A stretch of DNA of 64,000 bases from Lagopus muta (taxonomy: Eukaryota > Chordata > Aves > Galliformes > Phasianidae): contig NC_064438.1 of the NCBI RefSeq assembly GCF_023343835.1, positions 22,195,078 through 22,259,077 of the forward strand, given 5' to 3'. The first letter of the stretch is position 1; every line of letters starts with the position of its first letter. Below the pieces are notes generated by a model. The model ran no database searches. It was given only the letters and a program-made list of their open reading frames with translations, and had not been told where the DNA came from. A program made the position numbers and the translations under genes. This document shows positions 48,012 to 60,700 of this stretch, piece after piece.

Positions 48012-48447
48012 AGAATCACAGAATGGCCTGGGTTGAAAGGGACCTCAAAGATCATGAATCTCCAACCCCCCTGCCACATCCAGGGCCACCAACCTTCACA
48101 TTTAATACTAGACAAGGTTGCTCAGGGCTCCATCCAACCTGGCCTTCAACAGCTCTAGGGACGGGGCATCCACAACCTCTGGGCAGCTGTTCCAACACCT
48201 CACCTCTCTCATTGTAAAGAGCTTCCCCCTGACATTCAACCTAAATCTTCCCTCCCTCAACTTAAAACCACTTCCCCTTGTCCTGCTGTTATCTAACTTT
48301 TCAAAGACTTGATTCCCCTCCTGTTTGTAGGCTCCCTTTAAGTACTGAAAGACTGCAATTAGGTCACACTGCAGCCTTCTTTTCTCCAGGCTGAACAAGC
48401 CCAACTTCCTTAGCTTGCCTTTGTAGGGAAGGTGCTCCAGTCCCCCT
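48012..48447 (-). mobile_element. CR1 LINE 3' fragment, minus strand
   Basis: Starts AGAATCACAGAATGGCCTGG and carries a readable minus-strand ORF2 C-terminus (48108-48404): [58 protein letters not shown]. Well preserved over about 98 codons. It abuts an oppositely oriented CR1 piece. Confidence 0.93.
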
Positions 48448-48720
48448 ACAGTGACATAGACAGCAGGATCAAGTGTACCTTCAGCAAGCTTGCTGATGAC
48501 ACCAAGTTGAGTGGTACAATTGATATAACTGAAGGAAGAGAGAGGAAGGAAAACTAGGAGGTGATCTTATCACTGTTTTATAAGTATCTGAAGTGCAGGA
48601 GTCAAGTGGATGGAGATAGGCTCTTTTCAATGGGTGTGTAGAGGCAGAATAGGGGCAATGGGCAAAAAACATTGGTTGTGTTGGGAATCTATTATTTGCA
48701 ACCATTGTGATTAGAGTGTA
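48448..48720 (+). mobile_element. CR1 LINE fragment, plus strand, internally deleted
   Basis: From 48448 the + strand reads DIDSRIKCTFSKLADDTKLS, the RT catalytic FADD region with F changed to L. Near 48540 it jumps to a downstream segment (GGTGATCTTATCACTGTTTT, TAGGCTCTTTTCAATGGGTG, GGGGCAATGGGC), so several hundred bp of RT C-terminus are missing. Its end near 48720 is uncertain. Confidence 0.75.
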
Positions 48721-51700
48721 TGAGAGAGGATCATATGGGAGAGTTTTGCAGTTAGTGCCTGATACATGATAAATTTCGGCAACATAAGACTGATCCTGGG
48801 AAAGCTGAAAGACTTACAGTACCATGTGCCAAGAATGTGATCTGATTAGCTTTGAAGCATTGGTTTAGAAAGAATTTTTAGCTCATACTGGACTGGTTTA
48901 AGCTTATGCTACCACGGCTTACCTTTTATTCGAAGACAGTTAAGATCTGCCAAGAATGATTTTTCTATTGTAACCTGACTGAAAAAATCAGTCTAGATGG
49001 GAAGCATCACTGGAAGAAAATTCAAGTATGTAAAAATACTAAATGAAGTTTTCTTTCACAAAACCCGCTGATTTCTTTCCTACATTTTACATTACACTAT
49101 TTACAATTTTGTTCCAAGGCATGATGGAAAGTATATTCATTTTCATCGTTAGTGATGTGTAAAATTTGCTGCTATAACTCCTATTACTAGATGTTTTTAT
49201 TGTAGAGAACAGAAGGTAGCTTAGACAGGCCACAAATCTTTCCTGGCAGCACTGTATCACTCACAGTATGCTTATGGCAAAAATTAGTTAATTCAAGATG
49301 AATTTTATATTCCTTGGGTCCTGGCATAAATCTCTCCAAATTTTATATGCATTATTGCCATCAAGTCAAAAGATGAATTTGTATCAGCCTACTTGACTAA
49401 ATGTGCTCCTGATTTAGATGGTAATCATTCTAACATCTCTTCTAAAAATGATGTATGTTGCCTATTAAGTCCACCAGAAAGGACTTTAAATGGCAGAATT
49501 CAATAATATTGGTCTAAACTGTTACTTCTATTTACCTTCCTAGGACTGTAAATCCTCAACTATGTGGTATTTCCTACTTTATTATCTTTGCGAATAAAAA
49601 CTAATGAGGGTGTAGTCCTTATGCATTGTTGAGACTCTTCTGTCCTGTGCATTTGAGATGTTCTTTATTGTTAGCATTAAGGAAATAAGGTTCAAAATTT
49701 CTCTAAAAAATACACTTTCTCAATATTATATGAAAGAGCACATCTGGATTTGATATAATGATTTCCCATTGCAACTTATTGTATTCATAAACTTATATGT
49801 AATTCTTGTACTTAAAGAACTGTAAATTCCTACCATCCTTCTTACATATGAGAGCTTGGGGGAGAAGCTAATAACAAATGAATGTTTGTTGCAGATGAAT
49901 TAAAACATCTTTTTCATTCTCTTCTGCTCTGGGAAAACAGTTTGAGGTATTGATTATAGCACCCCAGAACTTCAGGTGGTTGCATCTCAGAGAAGGTCTG
50001 CTCGTGGTTTCTGGGGCTGAATGCCTTAATATTCTCTGTTTATGTCTGGGTTTTGCAGTAACAAATATTTTCCATCCTCCGCTGGCAGAACAATTGTGTC
50101 ACTTGTAATTGATAGGAGACATTTTGCTTTGAAAGAAGCATAAATTTAAAGTGAATCTCTCCCTACTGCGGTGGTTCATATTAAATAATTGTGTGGCTTT
50201 GATTTTAGGCTTTGCCTTAACAGTGGTGTGTTTATTCAAACTGTCTTAACAGGATACTAACAGTGTCCTCTGGGTATTCACATCTAGTATCTATATGCAG
50301 TTTTCAGTGGGGAAATTTCATCCCGTAGAAGTGACTTGGCCAATGCTATTTTCAGCTCAGTTTAAATTATGTCAAGATGCTGAAAAAATGCATTTTCAAG
50401 AGAAGTAAGTTCAAGAGAAGTAAGTAAGAAGAAGTTCAAGTCTTAGTGAAAACAAACCACCACAGTTGGTGAAATTCAAAATTTACCCTATTCACTGAAT
50501 CATAAGATGTTTTTTGTTTTTTTGCTACCATAAGTTCTCTTTTTCGTTGAATTTGGACTGAGAAAAAGAATAGAGAGCAAGCTACAGATGGGCGGTTCCC
50601 ATAATCTCCTGAAGAATGAACATGTATCCATGTATTTGACTTAAAAGAGCTTTCTATCAAGACCTGTTTCTTGCTAGCACAGTAAGTAAAATCACACACA
50701 TCACTGTAAAAACTTCCATATAGGAAGATGTAACTATGAACACAAAAGCTAGGGGTAAGAATTTCAGCATCCCCTGTCAGAACATATATTTAGAGTAAAA
50801 GCACAGGAAGATTCATGAGAAAATTCTTTGCTATGATTTTTTTTTTTAGTAGAAAAAAAGTGCAAAAAGTAGAAAAACCTGCAAAACTGTTAGGCTTTAT
50901 GATTTATGTTATCAGTATTCCACATCACAACATAATGTTGTACTCTGGGAGCTAAAGAGTTAACGCTCCAGTTCCATGGATTGTTGGTAGTTCTGGGTAT
51001 ACTTTTCTCTGAAGAGAATAACTACAAATTCCAGAAGACTTCACTGTTTCATTTCCATTTTCCATTTAGAGGGAAAGATAAAACTGACTGGGAGTCAAGA
51101 GACTGCTCTTATTTTTCTGCTTGTCTGTGCAGCGTGTACTCCCTAGCCATTTTGTCTTCAGCATTAGAGTAAGGCCTTCAGTTTTGGACACTCTTATTCC
51201 ATTTATTCAGTTCCAAATATATTGCATTATATTGTGTTATCTCATGTTCCACTACAATATTTAGTAAACTAGTTTTCTCCTGTAGGTCATTGCTGCTGTT
51301 TTGTTTTTAGATCCACTTCCCCATGTTTTTTTCTACCCCATTCTCTCTCTCCCAGGGTGTGGGTCTGCGGGTCCGTCCACCCAATTATTCATGGAAATGG
51401 GCCATGGAGTTGGTAAGAAAAACTCATGAAGCATAGCTGGAAAATGATTGAGTATGTAATTTGGGGGAGAAAAAGCAATATAAAAGAATGGGAATTCAGA
51501 TTCTTGATACCAACTGTTTTGAAAGTGCTTGATTTTTTCATTAGTATTCCATTAATTCCATTAAAATTTGCTATTATTAGACTGTATAATCAAACTGCAT
51601 GGAGCACTGCATGCTATATTAAAATGTATGAATTATGTGTATGAGAGAATATAAAAAGATGAAAACATACAAGGTTATGAAAATTATTAAAGCTAGTGAG

Positions 51701-54700
51701 AACATTCTAGTCATTTAGGGAGCGAACTGTAGCACAGATGAAACAACTAATTGCAAAACCTTGAGCTAACAGGCAAAGAGAAGCTGAAGGCAGAAATCAG
51801 CACAGTAAATTATGCTTCTTGTGACAAATGTCACAAGTTGAAGAAGTGAATATTATTTGGAAAAGCAAGGCAAATGCAGTAACAGTTCATAATAAACAGT
51901 GATAATTTATGCCCACAGCATGAGAGAAGATTGACAAGAGTACTGCTGCATATATGGATACTCAGAGAAGGAGTGGGTAGTTGCAGACAAATTTGGAGAC
52001 CAGTGCTCAAGTCAACCAGAAAATATTAGCAGTGGAGGAGAAACATTGGTGGTGTAAGGTAAGTGACTAAAACTGAAGATTTTGTGTACATGAAGGCTTA
52101 CTGTAGTTAGCCAAGGAATAGGATAAAGTGATTACATGAGTAAATAGCAAATATTTTAATATTCAGCTCTTCACATTACATAGAAGATGTATAATTCATT
52201 AAGACATTACATTTTGAAAGACAAAAAGTTAGAAAAACTGAAGTAAATATCAGAAATGGAAATGTGTCAGAAATCAGGAGGCTTTTTAAAGAGAACAGAA
52301 TAAAAGAGGAAAAGCCTGTGATTCATACCCTTTGAAAAATAAGTCTCTGGAGTTCTCCGGACCAGGATGTGATCATTAGATAAGATACTGAAAAAGATAG
52401 ACAAAAATCATCAGAGGGCCAAAAAGTGAATGGAAGAGCACCAACACATAGGAAGCTTTGAAGACTTCTCACTTGAAAGAATGAAAGAGGAATTCAGCAG
52501 AATGTCCATATTGATAACACAGAACAGAACAGGTTCAAAAGAAACGTGTTCTCATGTCTGTGAAATAACCTTTGCAGAATATACTACAGTTAAACAGTGT
52601 TTATGCATATCCAGTTTCTATAGAGATTATATACTTCAAACAATAAAATTATACAATTCAATGATAATTTATTTGGCAGTGAGGTTAAGCATTCTGCAAT
52701 TAAATTTGCATACACATGCATTACTAATAGTCTGCATTATCACCAGTCCAATTATTTGATGAAAGATGAGGTCTAAGTATTAAGTACAACGTATATTCAC
52801 AAAGAATTTCCAAGCTGAGGTGGCTGAACTGCATTTGCAGTACATAATTCTGCTAAAATGGTCCATGTTGCTAATCTGATTGTTGCTACCATTTAGAAAC
52901 CCAGAGGTTCATTTAATGTGCCCTATCCCAAGCATTTTCTGAACTTTGCTTGTTCCTGGACTTTTTTTTATAGCTTGAGAATTCAAAGTAAATTAAAGTT
53001 TATCCTGTTAATATTTGAACCAAAGCAAGAGGAGAATTTGAGGAGAATTTGGAATTTGAGGAGATGACCCAAGAAAAACACTCATGAAAGAGTCAAGCTT
53101 AGTGAGTGGAAATGTGTTGTTGGAAGCCAATAATGAACATTTAAAACAGCAATACTTAATATCACAAGAAATTAAAGGGTTTTTTTTGCTCTACTTTTTG
53201 TCTTTGTATGGCAAAAACATCCCTATTTGTTTCTGAGTAGTAAGGCTGTTAATTTTAGAAAATGTAGACTGAGAAGCCTCTTAATTTGTACAATCTGTTT
53301 ATGCAGAGAAAAATAAACTACTGTCTGATAGGAATATTGTGTGCTAGGTTCAATTTTTGTCATTCAATACAAGCTTTTTAATGTTTTACATCCTTGAGAC
53401 ACAGCTCCATTCTTAATTTCACTACTCAAAAGATTTGCTAATATCCGGAGTAAACTCCAACCGCTTAATCCCAATTTCATTTTTGTATTCAATCCCATTG
53501 CTCTTGATGTCCACAGCAGTACTTCCAGCTCCTTACTGTAACTTGATTAGATGCTGTTAATACTGAGCACAAAGCCTGCAAGAAATAGCAGCTTCTGTGC
53601 TTCTTCAGACATGTACCATGTTTCAGATTCCTCAGGGTAGTTGCAGTTGATTGCAATAGCACTGTCAGATGCCTTTCTTTCTGTGCTTTGGGGCTTTTCC
53701 TGTTTTGTGGCGGTGGCTCAGCCAAGTGAGAGGAATGCCTTCTCCAACATGCGGAGTTTTCCAGTGGCTCAGATGAAGCCGATGAACAAACATGCACTGC
53801 AGGGTAAACTGTCTTCACAAATACATGTCAGGTTTTGTTCACTTTCATGTGCAGAAGCAAAAGACGAAGTGACAGACTGGCTAGATATTCAGAATGTGCT
53901 AATTTTCTCTGCAGTCTGAAACAGACAAAGCTGGCAGGAGGAAAACTGCAGTCAGTTGTAACAGAAATACTACAGAACTAAAGCTTGTGGTATGTTTAAT
54001 GTGTATGTAGCACAGCATGTGCACGTTTTCTTCCCTAAGGGTCAAAAATATTTTGTATTCATGAACTATCTCAAAAACTAAAAACCAACCTTTCTTAGGT
54101 GAGAAATGAGAGCTGTTTAAGGCAAGTAGTGAAGGAAACTGCTGTATCTAGATAAAATTTAAGGTTTATTCATTCAGTACTTATTAACTTTTATACAGTA
54201 TTGAATGTGTGTTCATGTGCAGTAGAAATCCAACATAATGGAAGGCACATTTTAGTTTTAAAGAAAATTGTTGATCAAGGCCAAAAAACATTGATTTGGA
54301 GATTCCTAAAGCATCATTAGACTTGTCAGTGGTTTACAGGCTGGTTCGGCCTGGTTCCACGACTAGCAGGGTGGAGGGATTTTGTGAATCTGCACCTCTG
54401 AAAAAGGGAAACAAGGGACCCCAAAATAATTAAAAACAGCAGCAACAATCTGAGGAGAAATAAACTAATTTGCTAAATATGGTATGCAAGAAAACACACT
54501 ATAATGCAACATAATAAGAATCAAAGCTAATATATCTGATGAGAGAAAGTGTCCGAAAGATGGATAGACCTCACCATAACAATGCGGTGAGATGCAGCAG
54601 GGAAAAAAGCCTGATGAAGGAGGGCTGTCAGATGACCTATCAAGGCTTTATATCTGTTCCCCCCCGAGCAGAAATGATAGCAACACAGTGAACGGTCTTC

Positions 54701-57700
54701 TGGGAAATGTAGTCCTTTTTTCTCTTTGGGAACAGGTACCTTAACTGGAGCATTAACACTTCAACTCTCAGTGCAGCACTACATGATGTTATGATGTGGA
54801 ATACCAATAACCAAAAATCATAAAACCATGACAAGATTGTAATGAGTTCTTCGCAGTTTGCAAATGCCAGACTGCTTCCCTACCACTAGCTAGAATCAAG
54901 GTTAGGAATAAACTAATAAATAACAGCAGGAAAAAAAAAATCAACCTCAAAGCTGATTGTCTTTCAACTATTACAACTTTCCTGTTAAAATTAGAAAAAT
55001 GAAAATACAATTTAAGTTCTACTTGTGCTGGATAGTCGAGCTGTTTACTTCGAATATTCTTCATTAACTTAGTTATTCAAATAGTATAGCATATCAGAAG
55101 TATATCAACATCAATTAACCCTAGAGACACTACTTATTGCTTCTCTGAAGATTGGTAAAAATTGTATCCTGATTTCTAACTTCCTGACCCATTTCTATTC
55201 TGCTTCCAGCCTCTGTGGCCAGACATTATAAGGAGTTCCTAATGGAAGTTCAGCAAATGTGATGGCAATAACAGATCGCCAAAAACTGCTTTCTTATGCT
55301 GACAGAACAGGAGCAATCAGGTAGGAACAGCTCTCAAGTTCACCTCTTCTATGGAAGTGTTTCACTAGTTGCTACAAAATGTGTTGAAAAAAAAATTTTG
55401 TGTTTTGGGGAAACTGGATTGACCATCTACATTGTTTAAACAGTGGATGTGGATTAGACCGTGTACGTTCAACTTGTTATTGCCTAAAGACTGCTTAATT
55501 TCTTTGTAAATACGGTTGTGTTCACAATAAATCTATTGTCCAGTCTCCTCACCTCTTTTATGTTTGGAATTAACTTGGTAATTTTAATGAGTAATTTTAG
55601 TAAGTTTAAGATTAATAGCAAATATTTTTTGAATTTTCATCTAGAAAGCCTTTGCTGAAGGTCTAATACTCCATTATGGAAAATCAAAAACAAAAAAGCT
55701 TTAAGAGTTTTCAAAACCCTTTATTTCAGAATCTTTCAAATTACAGTACGCTAACCTTGTTCATTTATGTTACACTGCTACTACATTTGAACATGTGGCT
55801 TTTAAATGCATGCCTCTTTTTCCCCTGCTTTCTTTCCTGTTTCCCTACTAGGACTCTCATGTGTCCATTCTACTTTTGCTGCTCTGCACATAATGAATGT
55901 AGTTAAGTTCACTCTGCTCAAAGTACGTGTCTCAGCCAGACTACCACAAGAAGCCTTTTGAAAGGAACAACTGAATGTTGCCATCCTGTATTGTACTCTG
56001 CTAGGACACATATATTTATGTATGATAGCTATGGTTTATTAAAAGCTATGATTTTTGTAGTAGGTCATTCTTCCTCTTTTAATCTTTCAATATAGACTTC
56101 TGATCAGATCCTTCTTCATTCTTGTAGTTCGGTAGCAATTTATCTACCTTCTTGTGGCATATGGGTTAAGATTATCGTATACTCATGATGGTAGCCTTAA
56201 TTGTCATCCATATCTAATTATTTTATAGTCTGAAATCCTCTTGTATTTTGTCCTGGTTGTGCAACTGTATTCACATATTCACTAAGCCAAATGTACTTTG
56301 TATTCAGAAAAATTACATAGCACTTATTAGAAAATACATTATTTTGAGCATGAAATGGAAAATGAACAAGTTGCCAATTAACACTAAAATACATGAGAGC
56401 ACAAATGTCAGCAAATAAGTTCAAGATGTTGAATTACTAGCAAGGTAATACTTATTGGACAAGATCTGTCTGGAAGCAAATAGTAAGGGACTTGCCATTA
56501 ATTGATTCTAGAGAAACTCTTAGTACAATAAATGGAGTTAGTCCTCCAAAACCCCATACTGTAAACTGGGCAGGCCTGTTGTATGAATTTGTACATGTGA
56601 CTTATGGAAAGTTCAAGTGATCATTGCAGCAGTCATGGTGCCTCTTTCAGCACTTCTATTTGATTTCCTCTGCTCTGGTTGTGAAACACTTTGCTTCCGA
56701 GGGCAAAAGGATTTGGAACATTATTGAACATGAGGTAGGAATAAGAAGTGCAAAAGAAAGTTTTGGAAAAATCGGGTTAAATAATCCCACTACAGGAAAT
56801 GACAGTTATTCCTTAAATCATTAACTCAAATTTCCCCAAAGCATTCAGTTTGCTTCATATACCACCAAATGATCAGTATTCTATCAAAGTTAATTAAAAT
56901 AAAAAATGAGGGAAATTGTTAGTAATATTATAAAAATCAATCCGTCCTGCATATTTTTTCTGGCTGTTACATCAATCTTGCATATGCTGTCTAATAACAG
57001 GAGTATCATAGGAATAAAAATGGGAACATTATTTTTAAAATCAGTGATTTTGTTTTCCAACAAATCATCTAATACTTTCATAAATAATGATAGAAAAGAT
57101 CTCAGCTAATCACTCTGAGTTTACTTCGTGTCTGGAAATTTTCACTGCAAGGAAGTATCCTTGCAGCATTTAAACTCAGAATTTCTCTAAGTTTTAATGA
57201 GAATTTTTTTGCAAACGCTTTTAATCCAGAGAAAGGCAATCAAATTCTTAGTCTGATTTCACCTTATTTGCTAATTGGACTAAACTGTTTGTTTTCAGTT
57301 TTCATGTAGTGTTTGTAGCGCATGCATAATTTAGTACTCAATCATAAGTAGTAGAAAGTACATACATTTTATTGAGAATGAAACAGCGGTTTATCATATT
57401 GTCACTTTAGCATGCACAACTGAATCATTCCGGTCCTGCGAATCTAACTTGCCTTACAAAATTCTGTTTGCAATATTAAAGCAACACATGGATTAAATAG
57501 TTCAATTAGTGAAAGATATCCAAGGTAAAGTCTACAAATGATCTAACTGTACTCTGTTGGAAGAAAAAGAGAAAGGTGAAAATTAAAGCTGCTATTTTTG
57601 CTGCTGTTATTGGGCATATTTTAATTTTGTCTGCTGTTCTGCCACACTCTGTCAACTGCTGAGTTTCTGTTTCAGTCATTGTTGAGATGAATGAAATGAT

Positions 57701-60700
57701 GCTTTTTTAGCATTTGGTACAAAGAAAATAATTCAAGCAGTGCTTCGCATAAATGCTCATGCAGATCTCAAAATGTCTGGTGTACTAAGTAAGAGTTTGG
57801 CATAAAAATATACATCTTTAATTTTAAACAGAAAAAATTAATTTTGCTATGCTCATACAGCTGCCTCCGATAACTCTGTCTAACCTGTAAGTATACAAGT
57901 GAATTTGTGATGAACAGTTTGAAAAACTGCTACTGTTTATTTTCCTGAATCATGTGGTGCAGAATTTCACATGTCATGCACTGCACAACGAATCCTGGTG
58001 ATGTAAAGAAAAGAATAAGGAGATAGTTGCTACTTTCCAGTGCTTTAGTGAGAAGATCTCTGACCTCAACTTCTCTGCAGCTATACCCTCCTGGTCTGGT
58101 TATATCACATCATTTGATAAAATTAGAATCAGGTAGGAGTTTGATAATGCAAAAACATTGCATACTGAGACTTGAGCATTGCAAACGATGTATTCACAAT
58201 GAATCAGTGCACAGGAACTCTGATCTACTTCCATTGTCTTTATTGTGCCACCAGTATTGTTGCCTTTTTATGAAACCTGAAGTGAGTATTGTGTGAGCCT
58301 GAGATATTACAATACAGGACTAAAATCACGTGAATTCCATTTCAAGTTGCTGACCTTAATAAACATTAAATCATGCAGTACTGCCAGTCTTATAGCTGTT
58401 ATTTTGGTTCTCTGCTCTTTACCATGTGAAAGTATTTTTTGACAACCTCTGGAAACAAAATAATAAAAATAAAAATTTTCTTGGGATTAGCAGATGCCCT
58501 TTCCTGGATGAAGCTTTCTCTGTAGGGGCCTTTTGCCATGAATACGCTTCCCCCTCCTTATATCTACTGAACATACATTTTTAATCAATTTCTAACGAAC
58601 ATTATAAATGCATGTGTTGGCAGAACTCTGAGTAGACATGATAGGAAATGGACCAATGAGTTGAAAAGGACTGGGAGAAGAGAGCTTCTGTTACTGATCA
58701 TGGCATTTTTATTTTTTTTTAAATTTTGTTAAGTTGCAGGGTGATGTCTTTATGGAAAAGAGAATTTGATTACTGCTGGTATCTTGCGTAGTTGTTTTTG
58801 CATTGTAGCTATAGGAATAAATATAGGTAATAGGCAAGAATCAATGTTCCAATACATGTGCATATCACATGTTAATCATTAGCAGATATTATGTCAAGCA
58901 GAAGATAACAAAGGAAGAGGATCTACATTTCAAAAAGAGGAAAAGTTTTATCTATCTAGACTGAGACAATGGTGACCCACACAGAGAAAACTGGGATCTC
59001 TTTACGTCCATAAATGCAGATATATCTTGGTAGATTATTAATTTTCAGACTGATAATAGGGAAATTCTTATGAATATTCATTCAACAGTTTAGGTATTTC
59101 TTATAGCATTTTAAAGAATACAATTCACAGTGAACTAGAAGAGTGGAGTTCAAATGTAGTTCAACAATTCCATGTAACAACCATACCTGTCGTTAATGTC
59201 TCCACACTAATATTTTTTTTAACGTGTTCTGATTAACTTCTCCAGTGTTTACACATCACTTTTGTTAATATTTAGTATGGTGTTAAATATGTTCATGATT
59301 CAATTACTGCCTTGCACACCACTGCTTTACAAGCTTATAAACATTTGAAGGCCTCAAGAGCAACTAGTGAAGATTGTTCTGAAATTCAGATGCTTGCTAG
59401 AACTCTTTCTTGATATCTGATGCTGGGTTTTTTGTCTGTTTGTTTTGATATTTTCACTTGGGAATGGGCATCAAAAGCATGTAGAAAGTGTCATTCCAAA
59501 GAAAACTAAGGACTTGGGAGTCTGGATGGAGTGGAATCCTCAGTCCTTTGACTACAGCAATATTACATTGCCTGTTACTTATTCCTAGCATGTAGAGTGA
59601 TATGCTAAACGGGGTGAAATTATCTATGTAGCATCACAGTTTTTGTAATTAATTAAATACAGCAAATTATCTTTACAGCTATATACTGATTATTACTGGT
59701 GACTAGTGACTTTTTGACAAATTGTGCTAGTAATTTGTAGGGAATAACGAACAGCAATTAATCTCTGGTGTCAAGTGATGATGATTCATCTCTGCTGATT
59801 GCTGGAGTGTGGTTAGTAATAGCTTGAAACTGACTCACAAACGAGCATTTTGTGGGAATATTCTGGGAATGTGTTTCAGTGATAGATTGTTGTTGCCACA
59901 TTCTGGCTGATTACCAATGAGTGCGATTGTACCACTGCCAGGGATTATTAGTGATTGCTGTAGACTTTCAGATGTAGAGTGTATAAAATACCTGCTAGTA
60001 AGCATAAGTAAGCAGTTTGGTAGAAAGCCAAATCACAGAAAGACTGCAAAACAACCATGGCCCTTCTGTCTATTACTTTGTGTAGGTTTACACCAAGTGA
60101 TGTTGACTGTTGATATTAGAAGTCAGGACAGTTGGGGAGGCACTAGCTGCTGGGAAGTGGAAAGGAAATGTCCTCTTCTGGGGGGGAAAAAAAAAAGCAT
60201 AAATACTCACTCTAGCTATCATATTTTCTGTTGGCAGTATGTTCCTTGTTGCTGAGGGCCGCTTTCTGCCTCTTCCCTTTGCCATTTTCATTGCAGATGC
60301 ACTTTATTTCAGAGTGAAAAACTTCAAATGTTCCTATGTTAATAAGGAGTCTTACAAGGATCTGCATGATATAACTTAGTCGTTTATAAGTAATTAGTAG
60401 CATTAAATACCAAGATTTAAGTCATCAGCTGTCTTTCTGTTTATTGAGGTGATCCAGCTAGTTTTGATTTTCAGGAGAAACACAAACTACGTAGGGCCAG
60501 ATTTAAAGAAGAATTGCAGAACTGACTCTAGGTTGTTCCTACAGTCAGCACTTCTTGAAGTATGCTTTTGTCATGGACGGATGTTGCAAACTGACTGGTT
60601 GTTAAAGCTTTCTATGCGTAACTGTGTCCTTTAATAAAAATCAAAATCTATGCTCCAGAGGTAGGAATGGGAAAAAAGGGGAGTTCAGGATGGGTAAGTC

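Noticed and set aside
47748..48158. 136-codon plus-strand ORF
   Set aside because: Its second half is the antisense of the minus-strand CR1 copy and the first half has no domain.
52430..52759. 109-codon plus-strand ORF
   Set aside because: No domain or splice-consistent partners; AT-rich chance ORF.
54540..54720. Possible promoter (CTTTATAT near 54647) in a slightly GC-richer patch
   Set aside because: A TATA-like word alone is common here; no CCAAT, CpG rise or donor accompanies it.
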